DNA from: CAJQQY01 sp964352225
GTDB taxonomy: Bacteria > Bacteroidota > Bacteroidia > Chitinophagales > Saprospiraceae
Reading direction: 5' to 3'
Assembly (NCBI GenBank): GCA_964352225.1
Contig: CAYGRM010000220.1
Span: forward strand, 1 to 11,157
Length of the DNA: 11,157 nt
The position numbers and the translations under genes were made by a program. The notes under the pieces are model-generated. The model did no database searches, was not told the DNA's origin, and saw nothing but the letters and a program-made list of their open reading frames with translations. This document shows, piece by piece, positions 1-7,600 of this stretch (position 1 is its first letter; each line of letters begins with the position of its first letter).

Positions 1-100
1 ATTTTAAAAGAAGCCATCAAATTCAAAAGTTAATTATGTTACAGAGTATTAAATAGAGCCCCAAATTATTTTCTTCACCCAAGCAAAATAATTTAAAGAG

Positions 101-517
101 TTGAATTACTATAAATATTATTTTTTATTTCTCCTCATCTTTTCTACTAGTCTATTACATGGACAAGTAGAGAATTATGACATTCGTTATTTTACTACCA
201 AGGATGGACTTTCAAGTGATATAGTTAGATCTGTTTTTCAGGATCAACAAGGTATTATTTGGCTGGGCACGATCTTAGGGTTAAATCGTTTTGATGGACA
301 CAGTTTCAAAGTGTTTAACAAAAGGAAAAATGGCTTACCTAGTAATGAGGTGAATGGCATATGGGAAGATAGTCATGGAAAATTATGGTTAAACTTCCAT
401 CCAAAGAATATAAATGATAATAGCTTGTTATCGATTTTTGATATGGAAACAAAGCAAGCCATTTTTTTGAAAAATATTTTCCGACCGCTCCCTTCCATCG
501 AGAGGATATCAGTATAA
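101..517 (+). CDS. 5' fragment of frameshifted Reg_prop sensor histidine kinase (signal peptide and first propeller repeats)
   Basis: This is the N-terminal part of the kinase that continues in another frame from about 469 to 3237. The TTG start is chosen because an in-frame TAA lies just upstream (89-91) and the predicted N-terminus is a good signal peptide: NYYKY, then a hydrophobic stretch FLFLLIFSTSLL and a likely cleavage after HGQ (residues 20-22). Two Reg_prop-type beta-propeller repeats follow: FTTKDGLSSDIVRSVFQDQQG..IWLGT..GLNRFDG, and NGLPSNEVNGIWEDSHGKLWL. The frame ends at TAA 515-517 after a tail (FLKNIFRPLPSIERISV) unlike propeller sequence. The other frame gives FFEKYFPTAPFHREDISIINSDDQRNIW split across the same bases, which does look like propeller. 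Alone, this 138-residue product would be an exported sensor stub without kinase function. The TTG start is reasonable but not certain. Confidence 0.75.
   Translation: MNYYKYYFLFLLIFSTSLLHGQVENYDIRYFTTKDGLSSDIVRSVFQDQQGIIWLGTILGLNRFDGHSFKVFNKRKNGLPSNEVNGIWEDSHGKLWLNFHPKNINDNSLLSIFDMETKQAIFLKNIFRPLPSIERISV
462..468 (+). other. Probable frameshift site (T7 homopolymer) in the kinase gene
   Basis: The frame change must fall between the frame-1 stop at 439-441 and the frame-2 stop at 515-517. The only long homopolymer there is seven T at 462-468, followed by G and five A. Adding one T makes the protein read ...KQAIFFEKYFPTAP... and run on to 3237. In the upstream frame the bases read T TTT TTG, which also fits the X XXY YYZ pattern of -1 slippery sites, so slippage during transcription or translation cannot be excluded. 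A sequencing or assembly error, or a real one-base deletion, is simpler. Confidence 0.7.
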
Positions 518-594
518 TTAATTCTGATGATCAGCGAAATATTTGGATCATTACCAAACAAGGAGCACTATATCGCTACCGGGACGACTTTGAA

Positions 595-3237
595 TTGATT
601 AGAAAAAACAAATCTTTTGGAGAAGCTACTGGTATAAAAATTTTTGGCAAAAATGAAATATGGATAAAAATAGGTAATAACCTCATTCGCCTCAATGAGA
701 AAGGAGAAGAAATAATATTATTTAAAACATCAGCTGAGCCAGGAGGAAGATTTGGGAAATTATCGCAACAAAGAATATGGGTTCAGCAGAGTATCCAATC
801 TATACATCACTCACATTTAGAAGTATATGACAGCTTAGGAAATAAAAGTCTTCTAAAAAATAATTTCGAACTCAAAGATCCTCCAAAATGGATATCAACG
901 ACTCAAACAATTGATAAAAATAATGACCTAAGAATTTGGCATTTTGGAGTAGGAACACTTATTTCTACGGATGAGAATGGAGAACAAATCCTTGATTTTT
1001 CATCAAGAATTTGTAGCCGCTTCCCCAAGCTGTATATTAGCAACATGGCTTCAGATCAGTTTAATAATACTTGGCTGGCAACAAGTCGGGGATTAATTTT
1101 GATCTCTCCCAAGACCAATTTTTTTCAAACTTTTTTAACGGTAAAGAATCCCTTATTGGGGAGTTACAGCATGAGAGGAATGCAGGAAATAGATGATCAT
1201 AAAATCTTAGCATCCACTTATCAAGGTTTCTTTTTAATAAATAAACTAACTGGAGATACCTCTATTCTGCCAACAGTTAGTTCGGTAAAAAAAGATCAAA
1301 GTTTTGGTTTAAAAATGACCACTATTGGTGATAGTATTTTTTGCGGAAAGCATGGTGTTAATTTTTGGATAATCAATAAGAACTCATTAAAATTTCATTT
1401 CAAAAACTTCAAAAACTTAGACGCGGGAGAGATACATTCTTTTTACCAAGATAAGCAAAAGCAAATATGGATTTGTAGTGCAGAAGGACTTTTTTGGTTA
1501 GATTTATCGAATGAAAAAGCACTTCGTCCCCCGAGAGCAGATTTGGAAAATGATATTTACCAAAAGCGCGTAAATCATTTTTTTGAAAATGGAAATGAGA
1601 TCTTTATTAGTACAGAGGCTGGACTTTTTACTATCGATCATCAAGGAGCTTTGCTGGAAGATTTTGAGGAACTTAGTAATTTTCAAATCAATTGTATTCA
1701 TCCAGAAACTACAAATAATTACTGGCTAGCCACCAAAGGAAGTGGATTGATTTTATGGAATCGAGTCACTCATTCCATTCAACAATTTTCCAAAGAACAG
1801 GGCTTAAGTGATGACTTCATTTATACGATTCTTGAAGATGAATTTGGTTTCTTTTGGTTACCTAGTAATAATGGCTTAATGCGATTCAATCCCAAAGATT
1901 TTTCCGTCAATATTTTTAATGAAGGTAGTGGAATCGCAGATAGAGAATTCAATCTTCATTCCCATTTGCAGGGAAAAGATGGGCAAATTTATCTTGGTGG
2001 AACGAATGGGATAACTACGTTCCACCCTAGGGATTTTCAGTTTTTGGAAAAAAATAATATTCCCCTTTTGGTCACAGCCTATAAAAAATTAGGCGTAGGG
2101 GAAGTTAATTTTAAAACAGTTAAAGCCTTTAAAAAAACTGAAAAAGAAATAGTTTTTCAAGCTACCGACAAAGCCGTAGCATTAGAATTTTGCTTACTAG
2201 ATTACTCCAATAGCTTCCAGTCTAAATATGCTTATAAAATAAAAGGCTATGATGATACGTGGAATTATATGAAGAGTAATCGGCTGATAATCAATCGATT
2301 ACCATATGGGAATTATACTTTGCAAGTGAAGGCGCAAGGAAGTTATGGAACTTGGTCTGAACAAGTTTTGACTTTCCCCTTATATGTAGTCAAACCATTT
2401 TATTTGACTTGGACATTTTTAGGTTTGGTAACTTTATCTTTAGTAGGATTAATTTATGGTGTATTTCGATGGAGAATAATTCAATTAAAAAAACAAAATG
2501 TAGCCCTAGAAAGTATTGTGGAAGAACGAACTAAAGAACTTGCTGATTTGAATAAAACGAAGGATCAATTTTTTGCGATCATTGCTCATGATATGCGAGG
2601 GTTAGTTTTATCATTCAAAAATATTTCTCAAAAGGTCGGATTTTTACAGCGTAAAGGTAGAGATCAAGAAGTAAAAATATTTCTCGAAAGCGTGGATAAG
2701 TCTGCTGAAAGCTTATCTAATCTTTTAGATAATTTATTGAATTGGGCGTTGGTAGAAAAAGGTGTTTTTCCACATCATCCTGAACTGTTTAATTTGGAAA
2801 GAATCGTAATTGAAAATATCAAATTATTCACTCAAATGAGTCGAATAAAAGAAATAGAATTAAGTTACGATGTACCAGAAACATTAAATCTTTTTGCAGA
2901 TAAAAATGCCATTTCGACGATCATTAGAAACTTAATTAATAATGCAATAAAATTCTCTACGGCGGGCGACAAGGTTATTATCGAAGCTTTTAAAAATGCT
3001 AGTCAAATTCAAATTCAAATAAAAGATACTGGAATTGGAATTGCAGAAGGAAAGCTCAAAGATATCTTTGAGCTAGATTCTAAAAAAACTCATCGAGGAA
3101 CTGTTGGGGAAAAAGGAACGGGGTTAGGGTTAATGCTTTGCAAAGAATTAGTAGCACTTAATCAGGGGGAAATCAGGATTGAAAGTGGAGAAGGAAAAGG
3201 AACTAAAGTATACCTTGAATTTCCATTAGTAGCATAA
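595..3237 (+). CDS. Sensor histidine kinase: Reg_prop propeller, Y_Y_Y, one TM helix, HisKA, HATPase_c (main part of a frameshifted gene)
   Basis: This is the body of a membrane two-component sensor kinase; TTG 595 is only a nominal start, since the frame is open from 442 and the true N-terminus lies at 101. Numbering from 595, residues 1 to about 520 are propeller repeats with Reg_prop motifs such as IWICSAEGLFWLD, GLSDDFIYTILEDEFGFFWLPSNNGL and QIYLGGTNGITTF. Residues about 528-601 form a Y_Y_Y domain (YAYKIKGYDDTW..., RLPYGNYTLQVKAQG). A single membrane helix lies at about 602-626, followed by a coiled-coil linker. The HisKA H-box is FFAIIAHDMRGL, with H665 as predicted phosphoacceptor. 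The ATPase has an N-box (NLINNAIKFS, N782-N783), G1 DTGIGI (811-816), F-box IFELD and G2 GTGLGL (841-846). By family, a periplasmic propeller senses a ligand and the cytoplasmic core phosphorylates a response regulator. No receiver or AraC domain is fused, so it is not a hybrid HTCS. The partner is probably the LytTR regulator downstream. The H-box lacks the usual proline after HDxR. Confidence 0.93.
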   Translation: MIRKNKSFGEATGIKIFGKNEIWIKIGNNLIRLNEKGEEIILFKTSAEPGGRFGKLSQQRIWVQQSIQSIHHSHLEVYDSLGNKSLLKNNFELKDPPKWISTTQTIDKNNDLRIWHFGVGTLISTDENGEQILDFSSRICSRFPKLYISNMASDQFNNTWLATSRGLILISPKTNFFQTFLTVKNPLLGSYSMRGMQEIDDHKILASTYQGFFLINKLTGDTSILPTVSSVKKDQSFGLKMTTIGDSIFCGKHGVNFWIINKNSLKFHFKNFKNLDAGEIHSFYQDKQKQIWICSAEGLFWLDLSNEKALRPPRADLENDIYQKRVNHFFENGNEIFISTEAGLFTIDHQGALLEDFEELSNFQINCIHPETTNNYWLATKGSGLILWNRVTHSIQQFSKEQGLSDDFIYTILEDEFGFFWLPSNNGLMRFNPKDFSVNIFNEGSGIADREFNLHSHLQGKDGQIYLGGTNGITTFHPRDFQFLEKNNIPLLVTAYKKLGVGEVNFKTVKAFKKTEKEIVFQATDKAVALEFCLLDYSNSFQSKYAYKIKGYDDTWNYMKSNRLIINRLPYGNYTLQVKAQGSYGTWSEQVLTFPLYVVKPFYLTWTFLGLVTLSLVGLIYGVFRWRIIQLKKQNVALESIVEERTKELADLNKTKDQFFAIIAHDMRGLVLSFKNISQKVGFLQRKGRDQEVKIFLESVDKSAESLSNLLDNLLNWALVEKGVFPHHPELFNLERIVIENIKLFTQMSRIKEIELSYDVPETLNLFADKNAISTIIRNLINNAIKFSTAGDKVIIEAFKNASQIQIQIKDTGIGIAEGKLKDIFELDSKKTHRGTVGEKGTGLGLMLCKELVALNQGEIRIESGEGKGTKVYLEFPLVA

Positions 3238-3256
3238 ATTATACAGCTTTTTAATT

Positions 3257-3276
3257 AGGAGGTGAAGATGAAATGA
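3257..3276 (+). other. Perfect Shine-Dalgarno-like sequence next to a two-codon ORF
   Basis: In the gap after the kinase, AGGAGGTGA (3257-3265) matches the 16S anti-Shine-Dalgarno sequence. It sits just before ATG AAA TGA (3268-3276). An overlapping ATG at 3273 opens an 11-codon ORF ending at TAA 3306-3308. None of the three large genes here has such a site, and Bacteroidota rarely use them. It may be chance, or a ribosome-binding site for a tiny peptide. Confidence 0.25.
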
Positions 3277-3478
3277 TAATAAAAATATCACCATCATCAG
3301 TCATTTAAAATACGGAAAAAATTAATAAGACACCTATTTATGATACTTTTTAAGTTTTTAAAGGCTAATAGAATAAATTGCATTCTCGTACTTAAGCTCC
3401 AAAGATCATCATTTGTCAAAAACGTAATAAAATATCTTTCTACTTTATTCCTTTTACGAATGATTACAAATTCAAAAA

Positions 3479-3486
3479 TAAATTTG
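3479..3486 (+). promoter_or_regulatory. Possible Bacteroidota -7 promoter element upstream of the response regulator
   Basis: TAAATTTG matches the Bacteroidota -7 consensus TAnnTTTG exactly and lies 19 bases before the regulator ATG at 3506. About 20 bases further upstream there is only a weak -33 candidate (TTTT at 3452-3455, in place of TTTG). If used, it would give a very short leader of roughly 10-15 bases and let the regulator be transcribed separately from the kinase. The region is AT-rich, so a chance match is quite possible. Confidence 0.3.
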
Positions 3487-3505
3487 TTAGCAAAAAATGA
3501 GATAA

Positions 3506-4273
3506 ATGTCAAATGTAAAAATATTATTAGTCGAAGATGATCCATCTTATGCGATAGAATTAGAGATGATTGTAGATGAGTTAGGGTATGAAGTATTAGC
3601 CACAGTAGATAATGCGGAAGCTGTTTTTGAAATTTTAAAAACCGAAAAACCTGATTTGATATTAATGGATATCCAAATCAAAGGAGAGATGACAGGAATT
3701 GAAATAGCCAAACAAATAGAATCCGAAAACATCAATATAATTTTTATTACCAGCTTTGATGATAAGGAAAAATTTGCCGAAGCTAATTCCACTAAACACT
3801 TTGGATATATTGTGAAGCCATTTAATCATCTTACCTTGGAAAGTACCATTGAAGTGGCATTAATGAATTTAATCAAAAGTGAAGAAGAAATAGACGACGA
3901 TGAAGTAGAGGAAAATGATGATAAAAAAGATTGGACAGAAGATTTGATTTTAAAAGATCATGTTTTTATAAAGAAAAGAAATCGGTTAGAAAAAGTAGCT
4001 CTCAATGATATTTTATATATAGAATCAGATGGTAATTATTCTATCATTACTACTGAAACAAAAAAGTATATTTTGAAAATGTCATTAAAAAAGGCAAGTG
4101 AATTTCTATTAACCCATGATTTCGTCAGAGTAAACAAGAGCAGTATTTTAAATATGCATGAAGTAACAAGCATAGTTCTTTCGGATAATCAAATGATTCT
4201 TAGAAATAAAGTATTTCCTATCGGAAAAAGATATAAAGCAAAAGTGATGAGACGGTTAAATTTGATGACCTGA
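3506..4273 (+). CDS. LytTR-family DNA-binding response regulator (REC + LytTR)
   Basis: This is a cytoplasmic response regulator of 255 residues, a normal length for REC-LytTR proteins. The receiver domain (residues about 3-122) has the acidic pocket E10-D11-D12 (VEDDPS), phosphoacceptor D55 in LILMDIQIKG, conserved T82 (IFITSFDD) and K104 in VKPF. An unusually acidic linker follows at about 125-146, rich in E and D (SEEEIDDDEVEENDD). The C-terminal LytTR DNA-binding domain (about 150-255) shows FIKKRNRLEKVALNDILYIE, DGNYSIITT, FVRVNKSSILNM and FPIGKRYKAKV, all typical of the family. ATG 3506 is chosen because the REC domain begins at once (MSNVKILLVEDD); the sequence before it is AT-rich with no clear Shine-Dalgarno. 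It lies 268 bp after the kinase in the same orientation and is its most likely partner. LytTR regulators usually bind pairs of short direct repeats; the targets cannot be named from this sequence. Confidence 0.96.
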   Translation: MSNVKILLVEDDPSYAIELEMIVDELGYEVLATVDNAEAVFEILKTEKPDLILMDIQIKGEMTGIEIAKQIESENINIIFITSFDDKEKFAEANSTKHFGYIVKPFNHLTLESTIEVALMNLIKSEEEIDDDEVEENDDKKDWTEDLILKDHVFIKKRNRLEKVALNDILYIESDGNYSIITTETKKYILKMSLKKASEFLLTHDFVRVNKSSILNMHEVTSIVLSDNQMILRNKVFPIGKRYKAKVMRRLNLMT

Positions 4274-4631
4274 CAAGAAAATAATATAAACTTACTTTTA
4301 TCGGTGATGAAAGTTCGAAAAAAAGGATTCTATTTGTTAACTTTAAACTAGAAATGATAAACCCAATAGACCAAACAAATTTTCAAAAACACATCTATTT
4401 TCTTCATTTCTACTTAATAATTTCCTGTTACTGATTTTATTATTTGAACCCTCAATTTTGAGTGATGTAATCATCATTTCAAATTGTCTATTTTAACTAT
4501 TCCAAATAACCTTTTTAAATCTTTACAAGTAGGACTCAAGGATAACATAAATGGTTGTCTCTTGGGCTAGCCTCTTTTTGTCCACAATGAAAATAATAAT
4601 TACAATTTTTTAAAACAAACACTACATAATT
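4274..4631 (+). other. AT-rich intergenic region between the regulator and the giant secreted-protein gene
   Basis: These 358 bases hold no convincing gene. They contain a 9-bp hairpin just after the regulator (4294-4314), and two short dyads: CTCAA/TTGAG at 4451-4462 and TGATG/CATCA at 4463-4476. There is also a 20-codon ORF (4551-4613) in the same frame as the giant gene. No TAnnTTTG promoter element stands out. The promoter of the giant gene presumably lies here. No clear pair of LytTR-type direct repeats could be picked out by eye. Confidence 0.6.
4294..4314 (+). terminator. Hairpin 3' of the response regulator, possible terminator
   Basis: ACTTTTATC (4294-4302) can pair with GATGAAAGT (4306-4314) over nine positions, one of them G-U, around a three-base loop GGT. 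It starts 21 bases after the regulator's stop codon, the usual place for a terminator. The stem is AT-rich and is followed by an A-rich run, not a U-tract, so it is not a classical intrinsic terminator. It could instead protect the mRNA 3' end or be incidental. Confidence 0.35.
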
Positions 4632-7600
4632 ATGGAAAAATTTATAAAGATGAGATCCCAATATATAGCAAGGCAAGGCCACTTGTTATATATGTGTCTG
4701 GTCGTTTTTTTACTCGCATTTGGAAATTTGAATGCTCAAATTACTCCTATAGCAATTGACAACAACCCTACTAATGATTGTTCGGGGAATAATTGCTGGG
4801 ATTGGTTTAACTGGTCTCCAATACAAGATGGTATGGGGAATGCTATCGGAGGAGAAGGAATCGCTGAAGATAATGCATGCGGAACAACAATTGGAGCAAC
4901 TGTTGAATATACAGGTGCTGATGCTACACCTGATTTTACAGGAACGTTAGTAGGTGCGAATACAACGGATGGAACTACTCCAGATATTTGGACTTTTTCA
5001 TTTGATGTTGCTTTAACTAATCCTGTTTTTGATGTGAATAGTTTGGAAAATGATACTGAACTATGTTTCACAGATTGTTTGGGAAATCCACTAACGATTA
5101 CCATTTTAGGTACTAGCCTTGACCCTGGACCATCAGGTGCTCATTGTGTTACTAGTGGGACTAACTTTATTCAAGTTACTGGAACATATGATTGTATCAC
5201 GATAACTGGAACTATTCCAGACAATGATCCATATACAATAGGTGTTGGAACTTGTTTGGCTGAAAATCCACCACCACCGGTTCCCCCATGTACCACATGT
5301 ACTGCAGGTACGGATTATGAATTGATTTCTTTAGACCAAACCGGGACAAATCCTACGACTGGTTTTTCTACTGGGATTGTTGAAATTAATAACGTTTGTA
5401 TCGGATCATACGAATTTCTTTTTTCAGACCTTGATGTAAACGAAGATGGAAATGGAACTCAATTTGGAGGCTGGGATATTGATGGAGGTACGATGTTATT
5501 ACAAATAGATTTTTGCGATCCATTAATTGTCCAGCAATTGGATATTCGAAATCTCGAAGTGGAATCTGAGGTTTCGGTGGGAACGACTATTTCGGGTACT
5601 GGTGCAGCTGCTGTTTTAGGTGGCCAAACTTTGACTGTTTGTAGTGATCTTAGTGGAAGAATGGGCGTTGAACCAAATCCAGGAAATGGAGAAATGAATT
5701 TTGTGAAAACAGATGGACCAGGATGTAGTGCTAATCCAAATGGAAGTTACACTTTTGGAACTAATCCTGTTTCTACGCTATATTTTAAGTATCAAAATCC
5801 AGCTGGTGGTTGTACAGGTGATTATGTTGGGTTCAGAATAGGAACATGTTATACTCCACCTCCGATGGTAGCACCTGTTTGCCCAGTTGAGATTGTACAG
5901 ATTACTTGTGATATGGCTGATGTCATAGCTAATGGACCTAATAATGCAAATACTGATGAAGTTGCAGTAGATGGAAATGGCAACTATTTTAATTTTTCAA
6001 GTTGCAGCGCTTCGCTTGAAAATGCAGTAACCAATGGAACAATGTTGCAAACTGTTGACATCGGTTGTGCTGAATTAGTTCAGACAACGGAAGAATGTGT
6101 CATAGCAAATTGTGTCATCATCCCTCCATGTGCGACTTGCCCTGTGGGAAGTGAATACAAATTTATCAATTTGGCAGGTGGAAGTGACGAAGACGGAGAT
6201 GGATTAGAGGAAGGGGAAATATATTTGGATGGTGTTTGTATCGGTTCCTTTGATGTGATTTTTAGTGACTTGGATGTTACGGAGGATGTATCAGGAACTC
6301 AATTTGGTGGTTGGGATAATGATGGAGGTGTTTATGCGCTTCAATTAGATTTTTGTGATCCATTATTAATAGAAGAATTATATATCAGAAATCTGGAAGT
6401 GGAATCACAAGTGTCAGTTGGTACGACTATATCTGGAACACCAGGTCCTGGAGCACCTGCTACCTTAGGTGGTCTTGACCTGACCTTTTGCGATGGTTCA
6501 CTTAGAATGCTCCCTGAAGATCCACCGGTCAATCAGGTTATCACAGACGGCCCTGGATGTGGAGCCAACCCTAATGCAGTTTATACTATAGGTGGTACAG
6601 CTGTATCGACTTTATATTTCCAATACCATAATCCTCCTGGCGGTTGTACTGGTGATTATGTCGGTTTTAAAATTGGAACTTGCGTAACACCTCCACCGAT
6701 GGTAGTACCTGTTTGTCCATTTGAAGAAGTTCGAGTGACTTGTGATATGCAAGATGTGATTGCTAATGGGATTAATAATGGAAATACGGATCTATATGTA
6801 ATTGATGGAGCAGGAAATTATTTTGACTTTACCAATTGTAATGCAACCGCTCTCAACGATGCTTATACGAATGGTACGATGCTTCAAACGGTCGATATCG
6901 GATGTGCTGAATTAGTAGAAACGATTGAAGAATGTGTTCCTGCAGGTTGTGTCATTGAACCTACTTGTGCAGCGACCATGTGCCCTCCTGATAATAATTT
7001 CGGTTATATCAGTCTGAATCAGAACGGAACAAACGGTGCTGGATTTCCAATGGGTGCAGTCGAACTAGACAATGTGAAAATCGGAACATATGAGTTCCTT
7101 TTCAGCGATCTGGATGTCAGCGAAGATGGTAATGGAACTACCTTTGGTGGTTGGGATAATGATGGTGGAACGATGCTCTTACAGATGGATTTCTGTGATC
7201 AGTTAATGATTCAAGAATTGGACATTAGAAATCTAGAAGTAGAATCACAGGTTTCAATTGGAACGACTATCTCAGGTACGGGTGCTGCTGCTGTTTTAGG
7301 CGGCCAGACGCTTACTGTATGTGACGACCCAAGTGGAAGAATGGGTGTTGGCCCTGCACCGAACGAAGTCATTACAGACGGGCCTGGTTGTGGAGCGAAT
7401 ACAAATGCTACCTATACGGTAGGTACTAATCCTGTAACTACTTTATATTTCAAATATCATAATCCTCCAGGTGGTTGTAGAGGTGATTATGTTGGATTCA
7501 GAATAGGTGTTTGTGATCCAGAGCTTCCAATGGCTATTCCTCTTTGCCCACTTACTTTGTTTGAGGTGGATGATTGCCCGAATGATCCGAATAATCCAAT

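Noticed and set aside
373..561. Minus-strand ORF across the frameshift
   Set aside because: Antisense to propeller coding sequence on both sides of the break; no motif.
101..3237. Hybrid two-component system (HTCS) protein as in Bacteroides polysaccharide loci
   Set aside because: The propeller and Y_Y_Y part fits, but the protein ends right after the ATPase domain with no receiver or AraC domain, and no SusC/SusD genes are nearby.
3297..3545. Overlapping small ORFs on both strands between kinase and regulator (3340-3540 plus, 3297-3545 minus)
   Set aside because: Both consist of residues expected from AT-rich DNA, have no recognisable motif or start signal, and run into the start of the regulator gene.
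4451..4476. LytTR binding site in the small dyads
   Set aside because: LytTR proteins bind spaced direct repeats; these are inverted repeats of five bases, common by chance in AT-rich DNA.
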